From an uncultured Rickettsiales bacterium (GTDB taxonomy: Bacteria; Pseudomonadota; Alphaproteobacteria; UBA8366), in NCBI GenBank assembly GCA_913046825.1, contig CAJWTF010000087.1, forward strand, positions 1 through 15,643: 15,643 nucleotides of DNA, in the 5' to 3' direction. This document shows positions 1 to 7,331 of the stretch, in pieces; within the stretch, counting starts at the first letter, position 1; every line of letters begins with the position of its first letter. The notes under the pieces were generated by a model. That model was given only the letters and a program-made list of their open reading frames with translations. It was not told the origin of the DNA and ran no database searches. The position numbers and the translations under genes are program-made.

Positions 1-665
1 GAGATCACGATGACCGCGTTATTCGGCGTGTACCAGGCGCGATAGAACGCCATCAGATCAGCGCGGTTTAGGTTCTCAATTTCATGCTCCCAACCAATAA
101 TTGGGATGCGGTAGGGATGATTTGCATAGAGCGCGGCGGCGGCCTGCTCGGAAAGCTGAGCGCTCGGATTATTGTCGATCCGGCTCAACCGCTCTTCAAG
201 GACGACCCGGCGCTCGGGCACGATGTCTTCGGGAGTCAATCGTAGCCCAGTCATCCGATCCGCTTCGAGTTTCAGCATTAGATCTAACCGGTCGGCGGCG
301 AAGTTGGTGACGTACCCGGTGTAGTCCTGAGAGGTGAAGGCGTTGTCCCGACCGCCATTGCGCGCGACGGTCCTGGAAAATTCACCAGGGGCCATGTTCT
401 TCGTGCCCTTGAACATCAAATGTTCGAGATAATGCGCCAGGCCGGATTTACCCGGTGGCTCGTCCATTGCGCCGACCCTGTAGTAAACGATCATCGTCGC
501 CACAGGTGCGCGATGATTCGGCACGATCACCACCTGCAAGCCGTTCTCGATCGTAAAGCTTTCGGGATTGAAGACAGTCGCATTTGCGGAATGATGGACG
601 TTCGCCGTGATCATCAATGATACGATCAAAGAAAGTATCGTGGATTTTGGGAATAGACCTAACAT
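1..665 (-). CDS. Secreted M16 family zinc metallopeptidase, N-terminal part (cut by window edge)
   Basis: The reading frame opens with ATG at 665 and runs off the left edge after 221 codons, so the protein is partial. Residues 1-29 look like a signal peptide (a basic residue at 7, a hydrophobic stretch at 9-21, then an Ala-x-Ala-like cleavage site near 29), placing it in the periplasm. The inverted zinc-binding motif HxxEH is seen as H78-Y-L-E-H82, followed by the family's GG..NAFT..D.T.Y block (104-118) and the downstream acidic zinc ligand region at E157/E158. These are the hallmarks of the pitrilysin/insulinase (M16) peptidases. Members in proteobacteria are often encoded as two tandem M16 genes, one active and one inactive; having HxxEH, this would be the active one. 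A GGAGG ribosome binding site precedes the ATG. It lies 84 bp downstream of the BamF-like lipoprotein gene on the same strand. Substrate unknown. Confidence 0.9.
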   Translation of the reverse strand, partial: MLGLFPKSTILSLIVSLMITANVHHSANATVFNPESFTIENGLQVVIVPNHRAPVATMIVYYRVGAMDEPPGKSGLAHYLEHLMFKGTKNMAPGEFSRTVARNGGRDNAFTSQDYTGYVTNFAADRLDLMLKLEADRMTGLRLTPEDIVPERRVVLEERLSRIDNNPSAQLSEQAAAALYANHPYRIPIIGWEHEIENLNRADLMAFYRAWYTPNNAVIVI

Positions 666-669
666 GACG

Positions 670-674
670 CCTCC
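670..674 (-). promoter_or_regulatory. Shine-Dalgarno site of the M16 peptidase gene
   Basis: On the minus strand GGAGG lies four bases before the ATG at 665. It is the strongest ribosome binding site in the left block and fixes this start, although the family is usually recognised from the HxxEH motif further in. Confidence 0.7.
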
Positions 675-749
675 GTAGACTTCCTGACCGGTAGCATGTA
701 GGGAGGCGCGTCGCGAATCACAACTTCGCGCAGCCGGTAATATCGTCGT

Positions 750-1283
750 TTATTTATTCTTAATTATGGGAGTAATACCTTCGGTCGGCGATTTGCCAAG
801 TGCCGCGTTATCGCGCAGGCGTTTTGACTCTTCTTTCGCGTCGACAAGAGTTTTTGGCTTTTTCTTGTCGCGCCAGAACACTAATGAATCGACCAACGAA
901 GCTTCTTCCTTGATCCGGCCGCTTTCCCGTTCGACGACATAGCGGATGCTGGGATCCACATCAAGAGCGTCCGCCCGCTTCAGCAATGCGGATTCGCCAT
1001 TAGTAAATTTGCCGTTTGTTTTGCTCTTCGTCGCTCGGCTCTGGCGGGATTGACCACCCAGATTACGCAACAATTTGTTCTGGGCGTCGTCCCGGGGTGA
1101 GGTCTCGTTGGGTCGCTCAGCTCCGGGCCGAGGTGGTCGCAAGCCATAATCCGGCGGCAGCGACAAGGGGGCCCGTGTCACCACGGCAAACTCATCCGGG
1201 CCGGTGTTGCCGCCTTTCAGGGCGTTGCAACCAACCAAAGCGGTTCCAATCGACAGGACGAGTAAAAGTTTTCCGCAGTTCAC
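750..1283 (-). CDS. bamF: DUF3035 lipoprotein, probable BAM complex subunit BamF
   Basis: A 177-residue protein with a short hydrophobic leader ending in the lipobox L16-V17-G18-C19, so it should be lipidated on Cys19 and anchored in the outer membrane. Right after the anchor comes a conserved block, PDEFAVVTRAPLSLPPDY (about residues 29-46), with a following LRPP.PG. This matches the DUF3035 family, renamed BamF, an alphaproteobacterial accessory lipoprotein of the beta-barrel assembly machinery that resembles the N-terminal strand of BamC. The rest is polar, low in recognisable motifs and probably flexible. The start is GTG; an AGGA lies about 8 bases upstream, and the only nearby ATG (1283-1285) is in another frame. 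It follows lspA, whose product would cleave its signal peptide, with a 34-bp gap. Family assignment is from the motif; the BAM role is inferred from the family. Confidence 0.78.
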   Translation of the reverse strand: MNCGKLLLVLSIGTALVGCNALKGGNTGPDEFAVVTRAPLSLPPDYGLRPPRPGAERPNETSPRDDAQNKLLRNLGGQSRQSRATKSKTNGKFTNGESALLKRADALDVDPSIRYVVERESGRIKEEASLVDSLVFWRDKKKPKTLVDAKEESKRLRDNAALGKSPTEGITPIIKNK

Positions 1284-1317
1284 ATTGTATTCCTAAATTT
1301 AAGTTAGCAAAGCGAGT

Positions 1318-1788
1318 CTAACGCTCATCTCCGCGCTTCGCAATGAAACCGTCGAGGAGGATAAGGGCGACGCCGACTGATATCGCGGCGTCCGCGACAT
1401 TGAACGCGGGCCAATGATATCCCGCCGCATGGAAATCCAGAAAATCGTATACCCGGCCCCAAATAAATCTGTCGAACACATTGCCGATAGCACCGCCGAT
1501 AACGAAGCCGAGCGCGAGTGCTAGGAATGTGGTTTCGGCTTTTCGCAACCAAACGATAAGAACGATGGAAATGGCGATTGCCAGCGCGCTGAGAAGGTAC
1601 GGCGTCCAAGGAGAATCGCTTGCGAACAGGCCGAAGCTGACGCCGCGGTTCCAAACTTCAACGATGTTGAAGAAGCCCGTGACTTCGATATAGCGCGCGG
1701 TGTCGAGGACAACGTCTCGTATGAGCCATTTGGTCAGTTGATCCAAGACGACGACGGTTGCGCCAACACTGAGGCCGATTTTCAACAT
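1318..1788 (-). CDS. lspA: Lipoprotein signal peptidase (signal peptidase II)
   Basis: LspA is the inner-membrane aspartic protease that removes signal peptides of diacylated prolipoproteins ahead of the lipobox cysteine. The 156-residue protein shows the family features in order: an N-terminal membrane segment with VLDQLTKW (residues 14-21), the N.G.SFGLF block at 47-55, two further hydrophobic segments around 63-80 and 87-103, the NxxDR motif with catalytic D106, and FNxAD with catalytic D133, followed by the last membrane segment (134-149). Length is typical. The start ATG lies 18 bp downstream of the ileS stop, and the ileS-lspA pair is a widespread arrangement. The gene after it encodes a lipoprotein, a likely substrate. 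Confidence 0.96.
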   Translation of the reverse strand: MLKIGLSVGATVVVLDQLTKWLIRDVVLDTARYIEVTGFFNIVEVWNRGVSFGLFASDSPWTPYLLSALAIAISIVLIVWLRKAETTFLALALGFVIGGAIGNVFDRFIWGRVYDFLDFHAAGYHWPAFNVADAAISVGVALILLDGFIAKRGDER

Positions 1789-1806
1789 GGCGATGTCCCG
1801 CGATCG

Positions 1807-4641
1807 TTATTCGGCGGCTTCTTGGTAGCCACGCACGGCGTCCGCGCAACGGCTGCAAATATCTTCATATTCCGCATCGCGACCGACTTCTGGTAGGACT
1901 TTCCAACACCGTTCGCATTTCGCGCCATCCGCTTTATTTGGAACGACAGCGATCCCATCAGTGTCCGCCAAGGTGAAGGCATTCGCCGGCGGTGCACCGG
2001 TTTCGACGGTGATATCCGACGTGATCGCGACGTCCGCTAGGTCGATGCCGTTCAGCAGTGCCACCTTGTCCGGCAAGACGTAAACCGTGGGCGCAGCTTG
2101 AAGGCTGGATCCCATGCGTTTTTCCGCTCGTTCGATCTCGAGCGCGCCCAGTACGACGCGGCGTACTTGCCGGATATAGGACCATTTTTCGCTCAAATCC
2201 TCGTTACGCCAGGTATCGGGGATCTCCGGGAACGTTCGCAAATGCACGCTTTCTTCATCGCCGGGATGGCGCTGCAGCCATGCTTCCTCTGCGGTGAAGC
2301 AAAGGATTGGTGCGAGCCAGGCGGTCAGGCAGTTATACAATTCCGCCAATACGGTTTGCACCGCGCGACGCGTCGGCGAGCCGGTTGAATCGCAATAGAG
2401 AGAATCCTTGCGAATGTCGAAATAGAAGGCCGACAGATCCACCGTGCAAAAATTATAAAGCTCACGGAAGAGCCCGTGAAAATCGTATTCGTCGCAACAC
2501 CGGCGAACATGCGCGTCCAATTGCCAGAGCCGATGCAGCACCCAGCGTTCCAATTCCGGCATGTCGGCAACAGGCACCGCTTGCGAGGCGTCATGGCCGT
2601 TCATGTTGCCGATGAGATAGCGCAGCGTATTCCGCAGCCGGCGATAGGCATCAATCTGGTGTTTCAGAATATCCGGGCCGATTTTCAAATCCATCGAGTA
2701 ATCAGAAGCGACGACCCAAAGACGCAATATTTCCGCCCCACTTTGTTCGATAACGGTTTGCGGTGCCGTGACATTGCCGAGTGACTTCGACATCTTTCGA
2801 CCGTCTTCCGCCATCACGAACCCGTGGGTGAGCACACCGTTATAGGGCGCGCGTCCGCGTGTCCCACAGGCTTCCAGTAACGAGGAATGGAACCAGCCGC
2901 GATGTTGGTCCGAGCCTTCGAGGTAAAGATCGGCCGGCCAGCGCTGATCTTCGCGATCTTCGAGGACGAAGGTATGGGTGGAGCCGGAATCGAACCACAC
3001 GTCGACGACGTCACGGACCTGTTCGTAGTCGTCGGCGTTATAGTCGTCGCCCAGGAACCGCGACGGCGGGCTTGAGAACCAGGCGTCGGCACCGTCTTTA
3101 CGGAACGCATCTACGACTCGGTCGACGACTGCTTGATCGCGGAGCGGCTCGCCGGTCTCCTTATGCATGAACACTGTGATCGGCACGCCCCAAGCGCGCT
3201 GGCGGGAAACGCACCAATCGGGCCGGTTCTCGATCATCGAATGGAGGCGGTTTTTCCCCTGTTGTGGGTAGAACGCCGTCTGTTTAATGGCGTCTAGCGC
3301 TTTGCGGCGAAGCTCGTTCGTCTCCATGGAGATGAACCATTGCGCGGTGTTGCGGAAGATCAGTGGAGCCTTCGAGCGCCAGGAATGCGGATACTCGTGG
3401 CGCAAGCTCGCCTTGGCCAACATGCCATCAACCGCCAGCAGCTCACGGATGACAGCGCCGTTCGCGTCTCCAGTCTTGCCGTCTTGATCGTAGGTCACCT
3501 TGCCCGCGAAGAGCGGGACGTGGTCGTAGAAGGCGCCGTCCTCGCCGACCGTGTGTGGTATTTCGAGATCGTGCGCCAGTGCGAAGTTGAAATCGTCCAT
3601 GCCATGGCCGGGCCCGATATGCACCAACCCGGTTCCTTGTTCCATGGTGACGAAATCGCCAGGCAGGACCGGGACGTCAAATTCATAGCCCTGGCCGCGC
3701 AGCGGATGGGCGCAGATCGTGCCGTTCAGATCGTTTGCTGACGAGATACGGTTCCAGGATTCGATCTTCGCCGCAGCTTTTACTGCCTCGGAAAGGTCGT
3801 CCGCCATGACCAGCTTTTCGCCGACAATCCCGCCGCCGCCTTCTGCGACCGCCGTTACTTCGTAGACGCCATAGGTCGCGTCGGCGCTAAAGGCGATGCC
3901 GCGGTTACCGGGAATCGTCCAAGGGGTCGTCGTCCAAATGACGACGGATGCGCCTTCAAGGTCGGCATTCGCGCTGGTGGCGACCGCGAAGCGGACATAA
4001 AGCGTCGTCGATTTGTGCTCCATGTATTCGACTTCAGCCTCTGCGAGAGCGGTTTTTTCGACGACTGACCACAATACAGGCTTTGAGCCCCGGAATAGGC
4101 CGCCATTCATCAAGAATTTGCCAATCTCGGACGCAATCTTCGCCTCCGCGCCGAAGGCCATGGTCGTATAGGGGTGATCCCAATCGCCCATGACGCCCAG
4201 GCGTTTAAATTCCTCACGCTGAATGTCGATCCATTTATCGGCGAACTCACGACATTCCTGCCGGAACTCGGTGATCGGAACTTCGTCCTTATCCTTACCG
4301 GCAGCGCGGTATTGCTCTTCGATCTTCCATTCGATGGGTAGGCCGTGGCAGTCCCAACCCGGCACGTAATTGGCGTCTTTTCCCATCATCTGTTGGGAGC
4401 GGTTGATGACGTCCTTCAATATCTTGTTGAGTGCGTGCCCGATGTGAAGATTGCCGTTCGCATAGGGCGGGCCATCATGCAGGATGAACGGCTCGCGGTC
4501 TTTTGAAGCCGCACGAATTTTCCCCCATAGATCCATATCCACCCACCGCTGGAGGAGTTCCGGCTCGCGTTTCGGCAATCCGGCTTTCATGGGGAAATCG
4601 GTCTGGGGCAGACAAACGGTCTTTTTGTAATCGACGCTCAT
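1807..4641 (-). CDS. ileS: Isoleucine-tRNA ligase
   Basis: Cytoplasmic class I aminoacyl-tRNA synthetase that charges tRNA-Ile. The 944-residue protein is full length for the bacterial type. Seen in order: PPYANGN followed by the HIGH signature at 66-69, the editing (CP1) domain with the WTTTPWTIPGN block (236-246) and GTGLVHIGPGHG..D ending at D350, the KMSKS signature at 616-620, the anticodon-binding helical domain (about 650-840), and a C-terminal zinc-binding module with C909-x2-C912 and C929-x2-C932. The C-terminal Cys4 finger puts it with the typical bacterial form rather than the eukaryote-like, mupirocin-resistant form. A GGAAG lies upstream of the ATG. It sits 52 bp after ribF and 18 bp before lspA on the same strand, so co-transcription is likely. 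No T-box leader is visible, as expected for a proteobacterium. Confidence 0.98.
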   Translation of the reverse strand: MSVDYKKTVCLPQTDFPMKAGLPKREPELLQRWVDMDLWGKIRAASKDREPFILHDGPPYANGNLHIGHALNKILKDVINRSQQMMGKDANYVPGWDCHGLPIEWKIEEQYRAAGKDKDEVPITEFRQECREFADKWIDIQREEFKRLGVMGDWDHPYTTMAFGAEAKIASEIGKFLMNGGLFRGSKPVLWSVVEKTALAEAEVEYMEHKSTTLYVRFAVATSANADLEGASVVIWTTTPWTIPGNRGIAFSADATYGVYEVTAVAEGGGGIVGEKLVMADDLSEAVKAAAKIESWNRISSANDLNGTICAHPLRGQGYEFDVPVLPGDFVTMEQGTGLVHIGPGHGMDDFNFALAHDLEIPHTVGEDGAFYDHVPLFAGKVTYDQDGKTGDANGAVIRELLAVDGMLAKASLRHEYPHSWRSKAPLIFRNTAQWFISMETNELRRKALDAIKQTAFYPQQGKNRLHSMIENRPDWCVSRQRAWGVPITVFMHKETGEPLRDQAVVDRVVDAFRKDGADAWFSSPPSRFLGDDYNADDYEQVRDVVDVWFDSGSTHTFVLEDREDQRWPADLYLEGSDQHRGWFHSSLLEACGTRGRAPYNGVLTHGFVMAEDGRKMSKSLGNVTAPQTVIEQSGAEILRLWVVASDYSMDLKIGPDILKHQIDAYRRLRNTLRYLIGNMNGHDASQAVPVADMPELERWVLHRLWQLDAHVRRCCDEYDFHGLFRELYNFCTVDLSAFYFDIRKDSLYCDSTGSPTRRAVQTVLAELYNCLTAWLAPILCFTAEEAWLQRHPGDEESVHLRTFPEIPDTWRNEDLSEKWSYIRQVRRVVLGALEIERAEKRMGSSLQAAPTVYVLPDKVALLNGIDLADVAITSDITVETGAPPANAFTLADTDGIAVVPNKADGAKCERCWKVLPEVGRDAEYEDICSRCADAVRGYQEAAE

Positions 4642-4693
4642 GATTTTACTTCCGTTCCGCAGGGCGCAGATTTAACCGGCAACCCGCGCGATA

Positions 4694-5650
4694 TCAAGCC
4701 GCACCGGCGGCACGTGTCTTTAGAATTCGCCGCGCGACTTCGCAATCATTCTCCATTTGCCGTGTCATCTCTTCCATTGAAGCGAAATGGACTTCGGGGC
4801 GGATGTATTCGATGAATGCGACGCGTATGCGTTGTCCATAGATGTCTTCGTTGAAATCGAAAATATGTGGCTCTAGAAGTGGCTTGGTACCGCCGACCGT
4901 GGGACGGGTGCCGAGATTGGCGACCGCACCATGCCAGGCGATATCATTATCCGCTTCGATGCCGACCCGGACAGCGTAAATGCCGAAGGCCGGTTTCAGG
5001 TAATCGGCAAGCAAAACGTTGGCCGTCCGGAATCCAATTGTCCGGCCGATCGCGTCGCCATGGGCAACCCGGCCTGCGATTTCGAAGGGTCTGCCGAGCA
5101 ACGCCGCCGCGTGACCGGGCTTGCCAGCAGTCAGATGGTTGCGAATGGCGGTCGAGGAATAAATGACGTCGTCCGCCGAGGCAACCGGGTCCACGGATTC
5201 GAATACGAAACCGTCTGTCTTCGCGCGGGTCGCCAACAAGTTGGTGTCGCCGCCCCGGTCGCGGCCAAACGTAAAGTCATATCCGACAACCACGTGCTTC
5301 GCTTGCAGGCCGCCGAGTAGAACTTGATCGACGAATGCCTCGCCGCTGAATTGGGAGAATTTGCGGTTGAAACGGACCACCAGCATAGCGTCAACACCGA
5401 GCGCGTTGATTTGGCTCACTTTGGTTCGAAACGGCGTTAGGCGAAACGGGTCTCCGTCCGGCTGAAAATATCGCCGAGGATGAGGTTCGAACGTCATCGC
5501 GATCAGCGGTGTCGATGCGGCACGCGCGATTTCCGCCGCCCGGCCGATAACGGCTTGATGACCGCGATGGACGCCATCGAAATTTCCGATGACGACGGTC
5601 GCGCCGGTCAAGTCGGCCGGGATGTTTTTGCAGTGCCGCAGAATGCGCAT
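4694..5650 (-). CDS. ribF: Bifunctional riboflavin kinase/FAD synthetase
   Basis: RibF phosphorylates riboflavin to FMN and then adenylates FMN to FAD. The 318-residue protein has an N-terminal nucleotidyltransferase domain with the IGNFDGVHRGH motif (21-31, HxGH at 28-31), TFEPHPR (53-59), GYDFTFGR (123-130) and the SSTxIR block (165-170). The C-terminal flavokinase domain (about 185-312) has the GxxTAN signature at 206-211 and the YGxxIxVxFxxxIRPE...F block near 271-290. The usual Pro of the flavokinase PTAN motif is Arg208 here, while the Thr and Asn are kept. The open frame extends upstream to 5824, but that would overlap maoC and adds 58 residues unlike the family; ATG at 5650 places the conserved domain at the right distance. 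No clear ribosome binding site is seen; a small hairpin sits just upstream. It lies between maoC and ileS. Confidence 0.96.
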   Translation of the reverse strand: MRILRHCKNIPADLTGATVVIGNFDGVHRGHQAVIGRAAEIARAASTPLIAMTFEPHPRRYFQPDGDPFRLTPFRTKVSQINALGVDAMLVVRFNRKFSQFSGEAFVDQVLLGGLQAKHVVVGYDFTFGRDRGGDTNLLATRAKTDGFVFESVDPVASADDVIYSSTAIRNHLTAGKPGHAAALLGRPFEIAGRVAHGDAIGRTIGFRTANVLLADYLKPAFGIYAVRVGIEADNDIAWHGAVANLGTRPTVGGTKPLLEPHIFDFNEDIYGQRIRVAFIEYIRPEVHFASMEEMTRQMENDCEVARRILKTRAAGAA

Positions 5651-5664
5651 GTCAGATTTGTTGC

Positions 5665-5683
5665 CGTACAAAGAAATTGTACG
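5665..5683 (-). promoter_or_regulatory. Perfect 7-bp hairpin in the ribF leader
   Basis: CGTACAA (5665-5671) and TTGTACG (5677-5683) form a perfect dyad with a 5-base loop, between the maoC stop and the ribF start and 14 bases ahead of the ribF ATG. There is no run of T after it on the minus strand, so it is not a typical intrinsic terminator. It could be an operator dyad or an mRNA hairpin close to the ribosome binding region, which otherwise has no visible Shine-Dalgarno sequence. Function unknown. Confidence 0.4.
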
Positions 5684-5723
5684 CCAGTAAATGCACTGAA
5701 CGGGTGCTGATGAAAAGTCCCAT

Positions 5724-6131
5724 TTAGGCCGCATCCGCCTTGCGCTGGTTTGGCACAAATAGGTTTGCCCCTCCTTCGACAACTGACGTATCGCCGACGC
5801 GGCAGACCGTAAGTGCGAAGGCACGCTTTTTCTCGGCGTTTACGTCCGTGATGGAGATTTGTGAATGCACCGTGTCGCCGGGACGGACGGGGGCGAGGAA
5901 CCGCAAGTCCTGACGCAAGTATATACAGCCGGGACCAGGTGGCTTGGTCCCTAGAACCGTGGAAATGAAACTCGTGGTCAGCATGCCATGTTCGATACGG
6001 CCTTTGAACATGGTCCTGGTCGGGAACTCCGCATTTTCGGTAAACGTCTTGGCGTGAGACGCCGTCATGCCGACGGACAGTTCTTCGAAATAATAACCGT
6101 GAATGTCATCGGCCTCGGGACGGGCGTTCAT
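5724..6131 (-). CDS. MaoC-fold (R)-hydratase homologue lacking the catalytic segment
   Basis: A 135-residue hot-dog-fold protein related to (R)-specific enoyl-CoA hydratases (PhaJ/MaoC type). The family match is clear from G-x-MT.S..KTFTE (21-32), the NAEF..RTMFKGRI.HGMLT.S.ISTVLGT...GPG.IYL (33-72) and L.F.APVRPGDTV (76-88) blocks. What is missing is the stretch normally found between TFTE and NAEF, about 18 residues, which carries the SGD.NP.H motif with the catalytic Asp and His. Here E32 is joined directly to N33 with the frame intact. The total length is correspondingly short for the family (usually about 150). The ATG at 6131 has an AGGA nearby. It lies 73 bp upstream of ribF on the same strand. 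It may be a non-catalytic acyl-CoA/acyl binding protein, a decaying gene, or a sequence artefact; hydratase activity is doubtful. Confidence 0.85.
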   Translation of the reverse strand: MNARPEADDIHGYYFEELSVGMTASHAKTFTENAEFPTRTMFKGRIEHGMLTTSFISTVLGTKPPGPGCIYLRQDLRFLAPVRPGDTVHSQISITDVNAEKKRAFALTVCRVGDTSVVEGGANLFVPNQRKADAA

Positions 6132-6384
6132 ACGAGTCCTATCTCGTTAATTAAGCCGATTGGGCCTGAGTGATGTGGATTTCAAGGGAAAATTTGGGGG
6201 CTGTTGGAGTTTGCGGTGCCGAAGTTTATCGCTCTGTGGTCGATAGCATATTGCGTTGGGATGAGCAATTCACCCGCTGCGGTTCAATTTCCAGCATCGC
6301 GATGCCCGTGAGTTCGGCTCGGCTTCTTCCCCGCTGCGCAACAGATTCCGGGCGGTCATCGTAAGACTACGGCGGTCGCGTAGT
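6132..6384. other. Intergenic region between LysR regulator and maoC genes
   Basis: This 253-bp stretch separates two minus-strand genes and must hold any promoter of the maoC-ribF-ileS block. I see an AGGA just before the maoC ATG and a 6-bp stem (6366-6371 with 6379-6384) directly after the LysR stop, but no convincing -35/-10 pair and no gene. A 64-codon open frame on the plus strand here has no recognisable motif and I do not call it. Confidence 0.5.
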
Positions 6385-7260
6385 TTAATCTTTAGCGTTT
6401 TGGGTTTCCGCGGCGATTTCAAAAAACCGCTTGATCGTCGGTCGATCTCTGCGCTGCGAGAGACAGGTAAGGTTCAGTTCGATATACATTTCCGCGTCAC
6501 GGACGTGCAACCAGTGGAGGCTGCGGTGAGATCCGAATTCGATCTCGGCACCGATGCTGAGGCCGAGACCAAGGACGACGGCTTCGCGAATCGCTTCTTT
6601 ATTGTTTATCTCCATTTCGGTCCGGATATTGATGCCGGCCTGCCGGGCGGCGGCTTCGAAGGCTTGCCGGGTTGTTGATTCGGTTTCCCAGAAAATCATG
6701 GGTTGGCCGTCGAGTTCGGCAATTCGGATATCCTTGCGATCGGCCCAGGGATGATTTTCGGCCGCCACCACGTCGATGCGAAGCCTGCGGTAGAAGACCG
6801 TCGCGAATTTAGGGGCGTCGGGCGGTCGACCGATTACAGCGACGTCGATTTCAAAATCGAGCAACCGCCTGAGTATCTCTTCGCGTTGCTCGATTGTGGC
6901 GGATAGTTCGAAACTTGGAGGTTGACGTCTTAACGCCTTTATCAATGGTATGATGCCGCTCGGGTTGGCGGCGCCGATGCCTAATTTCCGGGGGGCCAAA
7001 TTTCCCGCATTCCGAAGGAAATCGATAGCCTCCTGTTGGTGTCCGAATAGGGTTCGGGTGATGGCGTAGAGGGTTTCGCCCGTATCTGTCAGCTGAGCAG
7101 ATTTTCTGGCTCGATGGAACAACCCCACGTCGAACGCGCCTTCCAAGGATTTCACCTGAGCTGTTACCGTTGGCTGTCCAACGCCGATGGCGTTGGCGCC
7201 CGTCGTAAATCCGCCTTCCCGGGCCACAGCGTGGAAGGATCGGAGCCACGTATGGTACAT
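6385..7260 (-). CDS. LysR-type transcriptional regulator
   Basis: A 291-residue cytoplasmic DNA-binding regulator. The N-terminal winged helix-turn-helix is at residues 1-60: TWLRSFHAVAREGGFT (4-19) followed by a QPTVTAQVKSLE recognition helix region and the VGLFHRARK...LTDTGE linker characteristic of LysR-type regulators. Residues from about 90 on form the two-lobed effector-binding domain, with the typical GIGAANPSG first strand and the late GLGLSIGAE segment. Length is usual for the family. The ATG at 7260 puts the first helix at the very N-terminus as in relatives, but there is no visible ribosome binding site. It is transcribed away from the MFS transporter gene with only 71 bp between the start codons, the classic layout in which the regulator controls its divergent neighbour and itself. 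The effector is unknown. Confidence 0.93.
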   Translation of the reverse strand: MYHTWLRSFHAVAREGGFTTGANAIGVGQPTVTAQVKSLEGAFDVGLFHRARKSAQLTDTGETLYAITRTLFGHQQEAIDFLRNAGNLAPRKLGIGAANPSGIIPLIKALRRQPPSFELSATIEQREEILRRLLDFEIDVAVIGRPPDAPKFATVFYRRLRIDVVAAENHPWADRKDIRIAELDGQPMIFWETESTTRQAFEAAARQAGINIRTEMEINNKEAIREAVVLGLGLSIGAEIEFGSHRSLHWLHVRDAEMYIELNLTCLSQRRDRPTIKRFFEIAAETQNAKD

Positions 7261-7284
7261 CGATTTAATCGATCAATATATTGA
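7259..7284. promoter_or_regulatory. Putative LysR operator between regulator and transporter genes
   Basis: ATCGAT-TTA-ATCGAT at 7259-7273 is an inverted repeat with 6-bp arms and fits the T-N11-A form of LysR-family sites (T7260, A7272). A second dyad, TCAATATATTGA at 7273-7284, is a perfect 12-bp palindrome directly adjoining it. The first dyad overlaps the regulator's start codon, which would suit autorepression and control of the divergent transporter. The assignment to this regulator is inference from position and form. Confidence 0.55.
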
Positions 7285-7331
7285 ATTATACGATTTGGTC
7301 GATAACAAGAAACTCTCTAAGTGTTGCAATC

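Noticed and set aside
1016..1321. Plus-strand open frame opposite the BamF gene, and many similar antisense frames opposite ileS, ribF and the suf genes
   Set aside because: They are shadows of well-supported genes on the other strand with no family features of their own.
5651..5824. Upstream extension of ribF to 5824 (58 extra codons)
   Set aside because: It would overlap the end of maoC and encode residues unlike the family; the ATG at 5650 gives the normal RibF N-terminus.
6170..6364. 64-codon plus-strand open frame between maoC and the LysR gene
   Set aside because: No recognisable motif, no ribosome binding site and it lies in the likely promoter region of the minus-strand block.
6366..6387. 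Stem directly after the LysR stop as an intrinsic terminator
   Set aside because: Only a 6-bp stem with a 7-base loop, and no T-run follows on the minus strand.
7281..7331. TTG start giving the MFS transporter 17 more residues
   Set aside because: It lies in the palindromic operator region and the extra residues are not typical of the family; ATG 7332 is more likely.
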